A DNA stretch of 64,000 nucleotides from Setoptus koraiensis (GCA_048013815.1 CM106585.1:8246001-8310000); one strand, 5' to 3'. Shown: positions 1 through 13,200, counted from the first letter of the stretch. The notes: a model not told the origin generated them from the letters alone. Translations and numbers: made by a program.

Positions 1-2037
1 AACAACAGCAGCAGCAGGCAGCGGTCAATTTGAAACCGCACGCAACCGGAAATGGTAACCAGGCGCTGCCACTGGACATTAGCAAACCGGCCAGTCTGAT
101 TGTGGCCGCTGTTCAGCGTCGCCAGGACAATCTGCAAGCGCTCGCTTCGTCGGTGTTGCCCAGTCTCATGGATGGGGCCCATCATCACAATCACCATCAT
201 CACAATCACCATCATCATCATCATCAGCGCGATCAGCCAACGATGAGCCACAACCATTTGCAGATTGGCCGAACGGGCGCTCAACAATCGCGCCCATCGG
301 CCAATCTGTTGCACATGATGCAACAAAACATCCAGCCAACTGTGGGCGCCAATGTGATTCCGGCCGGCGCAAATCCGCAGCAGCGACAGTCGACCGGCCA
401 CGACACCTCCAGCAACAACAACTCCAACAGCAACTCCAACAACAACGACAATTTCAATGCAAACAACAATGCGACAGATAACAACGTCAACAGCAACAAC
501 AACAACAACAACAAGCAACAGGTGGACACGGCGCAAAAGTTGGCGCAGGCCGCCCAAGAGGCTCAAGATCTCAAAGACACCAGGGATAAGCTGCGCCTGA
601 ATCCGTTGTTGTGCTTTTGTGATAGAAGAACGACGTATTTAAATGGTATTAATATTTGCGAATTTGATGGCTTAATTGACATGTCTAAATGTGCCAAACA
701 GACCTCGGTGATATTCGGTTCAATGCCTCATTTTCATTTGAATGACCCGAGACTATTGAAGCAGGTTCACGGTCTCGAGCCAAACTCGTCAAAGCACACC
801 ACCTATTTGGACATAGAACCGGTAAGTGACACTTTGTATTCCAAGTTGCAATTTGCAACACACACGCAACTGGCTATTTGCATGTAATGTGTCTGCCAGT
901 GTCGCCACATCGAGCCAAACAACCTGCAACCCGCTACATGAGACAACTTGCCTCGGCTCAACAATTTGTCGTCGAGACAATAATCAATTAACGGCAGTGG
1001 TAAAATATTGTGTGACACAACATTGCATAACATTACGCAAAGTTATAATACATGTAATATAAAATATGTATAGCTGTGATATATACTGCAGTAGTTGTCT
1101 TTCTCTTATGGCTGTCACCACTGCAGACTGGAGAAAGGCAACAGTTTCCGATCCGCAACGACACATACAGCCGGCATGAGAAAAACAAACAAGAGATAAA
1201 CTATCCAATTAATATCCTATTGTTATCGCACACACTTGTGTCGTGTGATGCATCTCGCCATCTAATCTCTGACATGCCAGCCAATCTAGTGAGATTTGGC
1301 GAGATCTGGCGAGATCCGGCGAGATCTGGCGAGATCTAGTCAAACAACGACAATAATTAGTTCTCTTCTAACGATTGTTGTCTTTCTGTATTATTTTCAT
1401 TAGAATACTGGCCTGGTTTTGGGAGGAAAGCGAAGATTCCAATTGAACATAATGATAAAACACAATGTGGAGGTGGAGTAAGTTGCCCTTGCTCTCAAAT
1501 GCCAACTCTCTCTCTCTCTCTCTCTCTCAAATATGAATACTGACTCATTGATTACTACCTTGTTGGTTGCTCATTCAGGGGCTTCGAAAATATCGCCGAC
1601 ATGTTGGTGCCTGTGATGTGGATCGAGGAGTCGGCCCTGATTCCCGAGGAATCGGCCAAAAAATTCAAGACTCTCTACACGGACAGAATAAGAATGATAA
1701 ATATTGTTTTATTAAGTGCAATTATTGGCTCTATTGCGCTTGTTATCATAGACCTGAGATTTATGCTGTTCAAATCGGACAATGGCCTATCTAGGCTGTT
1801 TCGTTCATTTGCAACAATATCAACTCTTTCATCTAACAAACAAAATTTCTCCGTGGAAAAGGCCACTAGACGTCACTCGAGCCACCATCAGACTAGTTCA
1901 TCATCGTCGTCATCTGAATCTCTCTCATCTAGCCAATCTTCCTCTCACACATCAATATCAGCCTCATCTGATTCTATGGATGGCATTCATCCGGCAATGG
2001 AAAAAAGTAAAATGTTGTTGCATACTAACGACAATAC

Positions 2038-2082
<45 letters not shown>

Positions 2083-2191
2083 CGACGACGACGACGACAA
2101 CGACATAGTAATAGATAGACCATTGGATCATTCAGGCCAGAACCAGAAAACAGTCAATATGAATAATAGTGACTCAATTGTTTCCAATTGA
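1..2191 (+). CDS. CD36-family class B scavenger receptor, C-terminal part (5' end outside the window)
   Basis: Three exons: 1-821 (open from the window edge), 1404-1477 and 1579-2191; both introns have GTAAGT donors and AG acceptors and the phases agree. CD36-family proteins are two-pass membrane receptors that bind or pass lipids and lipoproteins. Seen: the Cys-rich part (NPLLCFCDRR at 591-620), then SMPHFHLNDPRLL and LDIEP, continued by NTGLVLGGKRRFQLNIM in the small middle exon and PVMWIEESA in the last exon. These follow the family order. The last exon gives the C-terminal membrane helix (around NIVLLSAIIGSIALVII), then a Ser/Asn/Asp-rich cytoplasmic tail ending at TGA 2189-2191. Odd: roughly 190 codons of Gln/His/Asn-rich sequence precede the CFC motif in the same open exon, where CD36 relatives have a folded ectodomain. 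The tail also holds a long Asn run. The N-terminal half and first helix are not in the window. Confidence 0.9.
172..530 (+). repeat. His-, Asn- and Gln-coding microsatellites inside the CD36-family exon
   Basis: CAT/CAC runs at about 178-228 code for a His-rich block, and AAC/AAT runs at about 412-516 code for Asn-rich blocks. The frame stays open through all of them and joins the conserved Cys-rich CD36 segment, so they are probably translated. Confidence 0.8.
822..1403 (+). other. CD36-family gene intron
   Basis: Intron of 582 bp, donor GTAAGT and acceptor TTCATTAG. It contains an 11-bp tandem repeat (unit close to GAGATCTGGC) at about 1290-1338. No coding signal is seen. Confidence 0.85.
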
Positions 2192-2281
2192 GATTATAAT
2201 ATCTCACAAAAGAAAAAGAGATAATAATATTGTATTATTTAAATTAACAACCAGTTCCTGAGCAGTGTACATAGAGAGATA

Positions 2282-2287
2282 AATAAA
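2282..2287 (+). terminator. Possible poly(A) signal of the CD36-family gene
   Basis: AATAAA lies 91 bases after the stop codon. It is the first canonical hexamer downstream. Confidence 0.5.
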
Positions 2288-2291
2288 TGTC

Positions 2292-4560
2292 AGAAGTAAA
2301 AACAAACTATGTTTGACAACAAGAACAAATCAATTTGAACATTTGAATAATGACCGCGCCTATCTATCTATCTAGCTAGTTATGCACTAGTTGTTGTCGT
2401 TATTGTTGTTATTATCATTATTATTATTATTGTTTCCTGTCTTTATTGATGGGCGACATGTATTGCTGGCCTTGTGCCTTCGACCTAGATCGACGAAAAA
2501 TGGCATTACTGCCATTAATGATACAACGGTGGACAACCAGTGTCACGATTCATGGTGCAATCAGCTGACGATTGCCGTCTACTGTGGTGGCATAAATGGG
2601 AAGCGATGGTCAAGGCATATGCGACATGGTGTTACTTGGCTTCAATTGTTACCAATAACAATAATGTGCCATTTTAATTGGTCCCAGAGAGTTATCTGGT
2701 TGGCACACTGGCAAAAAGATGGCAATTTGATGGCGCGATAAAATGGCATCTTTTTGTCAGTTTGTACAATGCAAGTATTGCGAGTTTGGTATTGGTCGTT
2801 CATAATACAGACTTCAATCTGTTTCGCGAACAACAACAGAATTTTCAACTCATTTCAATCAGTTCTCTCGGCTTATTAGTCGACTGTTGGCGACTCGCAA
2901 AATTCATTTTTAGTCATTTATTTGTTGTTCTATCAACACATTTCAATCGCAATTTCGCATTTCCACAACGAGTTACGCTTACATTCTGCTCGCCCCAACT
3001 GTAATTTTTAACTATAATATCACAATTTAGATCTAGTGTAATCGAGCCGGGCAAGTGAGCAAACATTGATAGGTGGTGGTCACTTGGCGCCAGTGCTCCA
3101 TTGATCCAGCAACGAAGGCATCAAATATTGGCGAGCAAACAGAGAGGAAGAGAAAGAGAGAGAGAGAGAGAGAGAGCGAAGGTGCCATAAAGAACGGTGG
3201 ATGACGCAATAGAGAGCAATCAGAATGCTAATCGGCTGCTTCGAATGTGTTCGAAGCAGCGAGTTCGAAATTCGAGCGAACACAACAAAAAATGTTCGCT
3301 CGATTCGAAGCCTGAGCGAACAGCAAAACAACAATCAAATAATGCGTGCGCATCGCATTTGACAATGTGTGAGTATTATGGTGCGCAGCTTGAACAGAGA
3401 GCGGCGGAATGTGCGCCTGTGCCACTGTTCCTGTTGTCTTCCTCTTGCTGTTGTTGTTGTTGTTGTTGTTTGTTTCCTAAATAATAATTACATGTATACA
3501 TACCATAAGTTGAATAATCCATTGTATGTTCTCATTCTCTCAACTATTTTATATTATTATTACCACCACCACCACCACCACCACAACAACCATCACCATT
3601 ATTTTATATAGTCTGTCTCACTTGCTCCATACGAGAGAAAATACTGCCAGAGAAACTAAATCGCAATAGAATTCTCTCTTCCTCCTCCTCACCTCGTTGT
3701 TGTTCTTCTAAACCCAATTAAATTCACCACCATTTTGTTGTTGTTGTTGCTGTTGTTGTTGTTTATAATAATGCAGTTGTTGTTCATGTTCTCTCTGCCC
3801 CTTAACACTTATTCACACATATTAATTCAATTACCAGCGTCACAATGAACACTCACAACAAACAAACGAACCAAACAACCAGCCAACAAATTAACAACAA
3901 ATATGTTTTATTACAACAACTCGTTCAACTAGACAGCAGTATCATCAACCATCAACGCCACACTTATATATACTAATATATATTTATATCTATATATAAT
4001 TATATATATTTATATATATATATTTATACATTACATATTGGAGCGCATCACAGGCTAATGCTTGCATATAATCGTTCCAATCGACATTGGATATTTACAA
4101 ACGACACTATTGTAATCAGTCAGACACACAAGCGACATACTGACAGTTGTTGGCGTATGAATATCGCCAGGCAGAGTCGTTTACGAGATCATAATAGCAA
4201 AGTTATAGATAACCCACAATAAACACATTGTTGTGATGCTATCAACAACTTTGATATCGATCGCTCAATTGATCACCTGATAGTTTACAGCTCGCTATTC
4301 ATCTAACAATAATAACAATTATCAATATTGGATCTCCTGATTGTACGATTCGCAAATAAACAACAACCGCCTCATTGAATCGAACGTGCAACATGACTAA
4401 ATGTGCCACTGATACATGAACTACTACTGGCCCTCACCAATACCCATCACAATCAATGGGATTTTATTACTAAAGCACCAATAATTACAACACTACAGTA
4501 AATCATTAATATTATTACTATTGTTATTATTCACACATTTATCGAACACACAAAAAGGAC
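2292..4560. other. Intergenic stretch between the CD36-family gene and SIRT7
   Basis: AT-rich sequence with simple repeats: GA run at about 3153-3177, GTT runs near 3450 and 3737, CCA run near 3563 and an AT-rich TATA-type block near 3965-4030. The short open frames here are repeat-driven and show no recognisable domain. The 5' UTR and promoter of the SIRT7 gene should lie in the last few hundred bases, but no clear core promoter is visible. Confidence 0.6.
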
Positions 4561-6483
4561 ATGGATAAGGAACGACAAGTCGACAGTTCCTCTTCTGACA
4601 TATCCAAAAGAACCACAAGAGGATCGATTCAATCAGCAAGCATATCATCGCCATCAGCAAATTTGACCTCAATTATCACAGATCACAAGGACACCGATTC
4701 TTCGAAGGTACCCAAAACAAGACCCATCGCCAATAATCAACAAAGCTTGGCCAGCCTAAGCCAGCTTGAACAGCGTAATATGTAAGTACATTTCATCTGA
4801 ACATATATATGTAACCATATGCACTCAAACAGCTGATATTGTCACCCATGAGATACTAATCTGGACATTAATTCCTCCACAATTCATCTCACCTTCTGAA
4901 ACAGCCTAAACACCATATCCAAGGCCTTGAAAAAGAGCCCGCCGGATCGCAGCGACCAAGATGAACAACTACTGACTGAGTGGAGCTGTCTCATACCCGA
5001 AATAGAGGCTCGCAAACAGCGCTCTGAACTACTGAAACAGAGATCTATTGAACAGGAGGAGCCATTTGAATCCATTGAGAAGAAGGCCACAATTTTGGCA
5101 CATTTGATTCGAACTCACAAATCTATAATCGTTTACACGGGAGCTGGCATCTCGACCTCTGCATGCATACCAGACTATCGCGGGCCCAATGGACTGTGGA
5201 CGCAATTGAAGAAAACAGGAGCCTTCTCCATAACCAAAATACTTAATTTGGCCGCTGCTGAACCCACTTATACTCATATGGCCATTGAGGAGTTATGTAG
5301 GCGAAAAATCATAGCCCATGTTGTTTCTCAAAATTGTGATGGTCTCCATTTACGCTCTGGTATACCTCAGACAAGCCTCTCTGAGATACATGGCAACATG
5401 TACATAGAAGTTTGCACAAATTGCAATAGGCTCTACTATCGTCTAGCTGATGTTACAGAGAAAACATCAAGATTCCATCATAAGACTGGCAGAAAATGCC
5501 ATGATTGTATTGAACCTAACAACAATCTCATAGATACTATCGTGCTTTATGGTGAAAGAAGCAAGTTAGACTGGCCCATGAATTGGACAACCGCTACTAA
5601 TGTGGCACGAAAAGCTGATCTTATCATATGTCTTGGCTCTAGTTTGAAAACTTTGAGGCGCTACGAGGCCCTGTGGCCAAAGAAAGCTGACCGAACATTT
5701 GCACAAGACACAAAACTAGTCATTATCAATCTTCAGTATACTTCAAAAGGTGCAGTAATCATAGCTAAAACTTTATCATAGTTTCTTATTATTACTACTT
5801 GAGATATCTTATATCACATACTGACTGCTATATTTCAAACTACCAATTTCTTTCATTTCACAGACAAAAATGCGTGTTTGAAAATCAATGGAAAATGTGA
5901 TGATGTCATGAAGCTGGTAATGCAAAAACTGAATATAAAGGTTCCCTCATACGATTGGTTTTCTGATCCTCTCCTCAGATTGCAGACGCCATTCTCCGAG
6001 GAAGAGAAAACACAATTGAAACGTGTTTTATTGTTCCAGGATCAATCTAGAGGCGAAAAGCTCTCACTTAGAGAATCTCCCAATTTAATATCCGAGATAT
6101 CTGACGACCCCGAGACGAAGCAAGTGAAGATGCGCATCAGGATTAATACGCATCCCAGTATGGTCAAACGAATCGATGAGGATACAAAACTACATGAAAA
6201 GGCTATAGATGTGAAACCGAACATTGATCTAAATGCCTCAATACCTGGTTGGTTGGGAAAAAGTCTCACAGGCGCAAAGAATCCTTCTTCGAAGAGAAAG
6301 AGGCATGGTAATAAGGGTAAGAAGCGAGGTAGTAAAAGAGCTGGGTTAATGTTAAATGAGGATGATGTTATATCTCATGAGAAAGACGAGACGCTAGAGA
6401 ACTCCTGTAGCACCACCGCTTCCATTGTTGACAAAATTTTTCCAAAAAACGAGATCACTATCAAGACTGAAAGTCTAAATTAA
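4561..6483 (+). CDS. Sirt7: SIRT7-class NAD+-dependent protein deacylase (class IV sirtuin)
   Basis: Three exons, 4561-4781, 4905-5749 and 5864-6483, join in frame to 561 codons. SIRT7 removes acetyl and other acyl groups from lysines using NAD+ and acts mainly in the nucleolus on chromatin and rDNA transcription. Seen: NAD-binding GAGIS (residues about 153-157) with IPDYRGPNG, the QNCDGLH motif (216-222), catalytic His in EIHGNMY (about 236), Zn-binding Cys pairs at about 244/247 and 272/275, and LGSSLK near the second NAD loop. The last exon opens with KINGKCDDVM, as in vertebrate SIRT7. The tail holds GWLGKSL followed by a Lys/Arg-rich block (SKRKRHGNKGKKRGSKR), a likely nucleolar signal. 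The ATG at 4561 is the first in the frame and no other start is favoured. The second intron has an unusual GTGCAG donor, but the protein alignment needs that join. The N-terminal 80 residues are Ser/Thr-rich and not conserved. Confidence 0.95.
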
Positions 6484-7217
6484 ATTTGGCATTCGATAAA
6501 AATAAACAAGGTGCAACCACCTTTCAGAGCACCCATAATGCACCCGCGACTCTTTTGTTCTTGTGGCCGCTACAGAGGCATTGGTTTCTCGTTCACAACA
6601 TCTGTCAAGGTATAATTGTTGTGGAACGTCGCAAACTGAAGTACATTGTTTTTATGCAAAATTTCCATGCTGTTGATATATCTAAAAGATTGCTTTACAT
6701 ACCATTGATACCAAGACGACAAGAAATATCTGCTGCGATATATTGGTTAACTCGGCTTAAGCTACGCTAGTGTGAGGCTAGACAATGAACCGCGCAGTAT
6801 CTCATTGCCTATCGCTGATTGACGACGGCCTTCCTATAGTATCAGCTGCAAAGCGTTGTCAATATAAATACGAGATCAATTTTTTATCTCGATCACACTA
6901 ACAAATATATATACATTATTTTATTATTTTTACTTACAGAAGATAGCTCAAGACCTATCAATGCGACACATTTTTACTGTTTGGTAACTCAATAGTTAGC
7001 GTCGACAAATGACATATTATCGACTTTGTCGTTGTCATCGTTCATGTTGTCCAATTATCACAACCGCTAAACGGACAATATATTGGCGCGTCTAGTGAAT
7101 TCATAAGGGACCCGGCGAATATTTTTCATTAACAATATTGTTGTAGTCGTCGTAAATAACTTCCGAATATAGAAGACATAGATCACGCCCAATCACAGAA
7201 GATCAGAGGTGGTGAGC
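6484..7217. other. SIRT7 3' UTR and ORP 5' region
   Basis: AATAAA at 6501-6506, 18 bases after the SIRT7 stop, is a possible but very close poly(A) signal. The remainder leads into the promoter and 5' UTR of the next gene. A 94-codon open frame at 6486-6770 has no ATG-supported conserved content and looks accidental. Confidence 0.55.
6863..6895 (+). promoter_or_regulatory. Candidate core promoter of the long ORP transcript
   Basis: TATAAATA at 6863-6870 is followed about 32 bp later by TCACACT (A at 6895), which fits an arthropod-type initiator. This would give a 5' UTR of about 320 bases before ATG 7218 if no further intron exists. It is judged from spacing only. Confidence 0.4.
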
Positions 7218-10200
7218 ATGGCACCATCTATCACACACGACGGCTCAATTAAGGATGCCTCTCGGCGGTCCAAAGGACAGGATAATGATCACTCGGATGT
7301 TGATGAATTCACGTATGGCACCGATTGCGATTCATCAGCCGCAGAGGACTCTTATTTGTTGCATTACGATAGTCCCGAATGCGCCCTATTGGCATATGCC
7401 AGAACCAACAAATTAGATAAATTACGCAATCTTTTACAGGCCAGGCGAGCTAGACAAATAAATCTAGATCTTAATTTCAAGGGACGCCAAAAGCAAAATT
7501 TCAGCTGGTCTGCGTTACATCTGGCTAGTTACTTCGGCAATGTTGACATTGCTAAGGAATTGCTGAGATACTTCAGCACAGAAATAGATGTTAATATTCA
7601 AAATAATCTTGGAGACACTCCATTACACAAGGCCACATTAACACAACGAGAGGATATGGTACAATTATTATTAGAATACAATGCTGACATATTCATTAGA
7701 AACTCCGACGGATTAACTGCAAAGCAGCTCACTCAACACAATCGTATTGTTGATCTCATAGATGCAGCCGAAAGTGCCGATTATAATCGGCGTAAGCTAA
7801 CTCTATTAGATGCAATTATCAACAATAATCTAGAGTATGTCAAGAAAAGCATATCAATCTATGATTGTGCCTCACAGCATGTTGGCCCTACTACTACCGC
7901 AACTGGTCTATCATCAACTGATGCAAATACTCCATTCAACTCCAATTCAATTGAAAACCAACAAAAACAACTACTGAATACAAATCTAGATATACGTTAC
8001 ATCACAGATGACAGAGGAAACACCCCGCTACATTTGGCTGCGTTGAGAGGACACAAAGCTATGTGCGTTTTGTTACTCGAGAAAGGTCTAAAGCCTCATG
8101 TTAAAAATCATCGTGGGCAAACAGCAATAGAGGTGGCCACATTTCAGATTCGACAGCTCCTAATGAATGTCAAACCATCAGATACTCAAATTAATAGGAT
8201 AACTAAGCAGCACTCCGTCAGGAGATTCGAAGGTCAACTCATGAAGAAGGTGCGCTTCCTTGGCTGGAAACCGATCTATGCCGTCCTGGAGAATGGCGTC
8301 TTCTTAATATTCAACAATCGGAGTGATTCCATGAACAAATCTCGCCGTGGTTACAAGTATCTCGAATCTGCCACATGCGAACCGGACCCTGTCAATGTTG
8401 GTGTCTTCTGTATATGCTTTTCGGATCGTTCCAGAGTACTATTAATGATTCCATCAAACTCAGTCACAGCCACTAGTCCCTATTTGGCCAACGAATCTGA
8501 CCAATGCTCTAAACCTGTGATAATAACTTCTACTTCCACCACTAACGCAACTCAATCACCAAATAGAAATATAAAACTCGTAGAATTGGCCAGACAGAAA
8601 TGGACTGATGCAATAAATGACCATATACGTTATTCAACTGAATTCATCAAAAAAGGTTTGCGCTTGAACGAAGATGATGACGATGACTATTGCGACAATG
8701 GCGCCGTAGGTGGCCTGTCCAATTTGAATCAGCTACTTCCTATCGACACAATAACATCAATATTCCAGGAGGCCAGAGCCCATCAGAGCATTCTAGAGCG
8801 TCATGCAACCTCGTTGACCTCTCTCATTGAAAGTATACCTTCTATTAGTGCAATAGTTTTACAAGGGAAAACAAACGGCAGTGGGACTGATAATCAAAAT
8901 CAAAAAGCACAGGATTCCTCATATCGGCGCAATAGTTCTACTTCGCAACATACACAAGAACGGCCCCCCTCGGGTGGTATTTTTAGTCGAATGGCGTCAA
9001 GTTATCGCTCCGGGCGTAGTCAAACAATATCAGAAGTTCCCGGTGATAGTCACAAGAACCTCGCGGATAATGCACCAGATAGCAGTGGCTTCAACGAGAG
9101 TAGCGTGAATCACCCAAGTATGCCGGTAGCCTCGGAATTCCTCCAAGAAACCTGGCCTTCTGTTTTGTTTCATCTGAAATTGCTGATAGAAAGCTCTCAA
9201 CATACCAAGGCAACCTTGTCTCAGGCGTTGAGTTTGATGGAACACCAAGAACACATGAGACAGCAAAGAATTCAAGACCAAGAAGAAAGATGTCGAGTGC
9301 TTGAGGATTCTCTGCACATGTTAGCTCGGGATCATCACGAATTAGAAAAGTCTATATCTACAACTAGCCTATTGTACAATACTGCAATGGCTAGGACTGT
9401 ATCCATATCAACTGTCAACACGGATCTCAATGAGTATTTTGATGCTTTTGAAGATTTCGATGACGAAAAAACTGTCACCCCGAGTTCCATGCCCAGCGAT
9501 GATGAAATTGATTTCGAAGACATGCCACCTAATTTTTTAGGTAACAAAACAAAACAAAAAAGCAACATTAAAACATTGAATGAGGCCATTATGAGAGAAC
9601 GGTCACCAGCAAACAACGGCAAGCTTGTCAGTAACGAATCGCAATTAGCTAAAGTTAATGTGGAGTTAGAAGATGACGACGATACTAGAAGTGATTGTTC
9701 CGCTTTAACTGTGGAGAATAATAATGAACAATCCGAATTGGGAGTGGTGCATTTCGATGGAGTGATCACAAATCAGGGTCAAAAAAATAGGTAAGCAACT
9801 ACTACAATACATAGTTCTATGTCATGCATGTGTCAATTTGACTACGTATCGCTCGCCTTTGCCAATGAGTTTATGAGTAGAGTATCTATAGATCTTCGTT
9901 GAAATCTCTTCTCCTATTTCCTACTCAGTAAACCACCCGTTATTAGTGATGCTGAAACATCCGCTAGCGATAAGTGTGATCTAGCCGATCAATTAGTTGA
10001 AGCATCTTAGTAGGCTAGTACTCAATCGTTCTTCGGCTCGTTCAAAAAAAATAGGAGGAAATAAGGTCATATCCGAGTGGACACAAATTTGACTTTGAGA
10101 AACAATGATTATAACAGTGGTTATCGATTGATGATGATAAAGTGTACTTGTGCATGTCACCCAATTTTTTCAATACCAAGTAAATTCACTCAATAGATCG

Positions 10201-13200
10201 TCTAGATCTCAGCTGGTAGCAATTGTCATAAATATGCTACTGAACGTCTCTAAGCAAACACGATAGAGTTTGGCCAACGTCACCTCAGACACTTTCGTGT
10301 GATTAGAGGTAGTACATCAATTGCAATTGTAGACTAGTTTCAGTTGAAAATTATCAATAGAGATCGTACAAATCTAGCTAGCAATGTCACATGTTTCATG
10401 TCTATGGTAGTGAAGTCGAAATTGCGCATTTTCATTTTTTTGTTTGTTTCGCTGATAAAGTACGGTATACTAATATATCACAAGTAGTACTGTAATCTGT
10501 TATTGTTGTAGATGACAAATTGGTTGTGTCGCGTTAATCAAATCATTACATCCGTTCAGACTTCTTGTGAGATTATACTTTAAATCCATACATGTATCCA
10601 TCGAAATTGAAATGATCTTGATAAATTCGATTGAAACAGCGAACAAACAGACAAATTGTCTGACTGATTGACAGGCAACTTTGATGTTATCCGTTTTTCA
10701 AAAGGAATGTCGACAATTGATTTGGGTTATTATCGCGTAATATCAACATCATCTGATACGTTAATTTGAAACATGCACTTGCAATTTTAGAGATCTTTTG
10801 CGCCGTTTTCATACAACACTTTCAAGGGTTTTCCTGTGTTCGCGTCGAGCATGCGACATGTACTCGTCTGTGTGCAAATGTAAACAAATCTCTGCGTATA
10901 AATGTGTGTCCATTGTACAATTGTTAGTGGAAACATTCGCAACATTTATTCATTTCAAGATGAGCGTATTTGTTGAAACATCGTATGGTTTTATTTGATT
11001 GTTAGTCATGCCATCTTTTGTTTATATCACCGAATGAAGGGACCTCACCAACAATGGGACATGATGCATGCAATTGACTAGTGACAATTAGCATTAGAAT
11101 ATCCCCTCGTTATATCACACGAAAATAATTGACCTGGATCAAATCACATGACACCTGCCCGAGCAAACACACTTACCATATAGAATTACATTGTATCCTC
11201 GAAATCTGTCCAATATTGCAAGAAAATATAATCGTTGGATTTACGCCCGTCTGGATAATATTTGCATAATATATTACACATCCATAGATATACTATTAAT
11301 ATCAATAGTATATTAATACATAACCAACCTGCACCGATCACACGAGGACTCATGAGAAAATAAAATAGGGTTGCCGCTGATCCTCTATCCACTGATAGAA
11401 TTGCCGCTGGATTTGGGCAATTCATGATACATTCGGACTGGTGAATATTTACATTCTCCCACGGAACGTTTCTGTATCAGCAACAAACAAAGCTCAGTGG
11501 TGGCAGCAATTAATTTGAAAGCCTTTGTTGTTGACGGTCTGTTGATGTAGTAGTTGTAAATATAGGGATTCCCAAACAGAGAAACTAGTCAGTTTCGTGA
11601 ATCATATCCATTAACAACAGTGACACATACACCATACAGACAAACAACAGGCGACAACAATAGCTAGAAATAGCGACCATCATCGTATATTGTTGTCATA
11701 AAAAATATACTGTTTCGTTGTTATCATCGATATCGACAAACATCATCAGAACGACAAAACAGCCTTGTTGGTCGTGATGATCTTTCTCATGGTGTTGGAC
11801 CAAATTCTAGTTCGAAAGTAATCTTTTTCAGAGATACAAAAAAGTTCTCAAAGGCGAATTTACTGTGTAAAATATTCCAATAGTGTATGCATATTTGATG
11901 CTATTCACACAATACACTACCAACAACAATTTACCAAATTTATCATAATTTAAGACCACCACACACATAAATAATCGAGATCAATTATCACAGGTTATAT
12001 CAATATTAACTTGCCACCATGGGTGATTTTGCCACAGAGCAGAAACAGTCCAATGAAAGTCAATCAAAGTCACACAGGTACACAATACTATTGCATCATA
12101 TCAAGTATTGGCATTGTTGGTCAATCAATACTAAAAGTTACAACTACACTTCGCCATGATATATTCATGTGTGAACTAACAACTAATCAGCTAATGCATG
12201 AGCCGAGACACTCCTAACCATTTGTTATAATTCTTTTTATTTTTCGCTACTCTTGCCCCTACTAATTAACTAATTGATATGCAGAACACAATTACCATGT
12301 CCTATGGTGAACAGAGACCAGATTAGCATATGGAACATTCTAAAGAATTGCATCGGAAAGGATTTGTCTAGGATAACAATGCCCGTTGTTTTCAACGAAC
12401 CGTTGACTATGCTGCAAAGAGCCTGTGAAAGTATCCAATTCTCGAGGTATATACAGTTGGCTGATCAGAGCGATGATCCTATTGAACGAATGGAGTATAT
12501 TTGCGCATTCATCATTGCCGGTCTCTCGGCAAATTGCGAACGTATAATCAAGCCATTCAATCCGCTACTTTATGAAACCTACGAGATTGAGTATGAGCTC
12601 GATCAAGAGGCCAAGGTTCGTGCCATGGCTCAGCAAGTTTCCCATCATCCGCCTATTAGTGCCGCCTACAGTGAATCTGATCATTTTGTTTATTGTGGCA
12701 GCATCAATCCGAAAATTAAATTCTGGGGCAGATCCGTTGATGTGCAACCCGATGGTCAGTGTAGTATTATACTCAAGCGACATAATGAGAGATATACATT
12801 CAAGTCTGTGTCATGTACAGTCCACAATATTATAGTTGGAAAATTGTGGTTCGAACATCATGGTCCTCTAGAGGTTATCAATCATACAAACGACGTTCGT
12901 GCTCAGTTTGATTTCAAGCGTGCCGGATGGTTTGGTAAGGATCTGCATAGATTTGATGGATTCATAAGTACATGTGGCAAAAACAATAACAAAACCAAAA
13001 TTAATGAAACAAACAACAGCAAAGGGACAAGAGTGCGTTTCATTTACGGAAAATGGAGCGATTATATTAAATCAGTGGACGTAGCCGATTACGAAAGGTA
13101 CATGCAAGAGAATCCAAACAAACTATTCCGAATACCAGATAGGCCAAAAGAGGAGATGTCATTAATGAGCACGACTAATTTATTGTCGAAATTTAAATCA

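Larger units (their letters stand above)
9791..12018 (+). other. ORP intron with possible alternative exon
   Basis: Intron sequence between the ankyrin/PH exon and the ORD exon, AT-rich. It contains an exon-like segment at 9929 onwards (separate entry), a small open frame on the minus strand at 11186-11425 (separate entry) and presumably the promoter of the short form. Nothing else is recognised. Confidence 0.7.

Noticed and set aside
6486..6770. 94-codon frame directly after the SIRT7 stop
   Set aside because: No similarity to the SIRT7 tail or any domain; its position fits 3' UTR.
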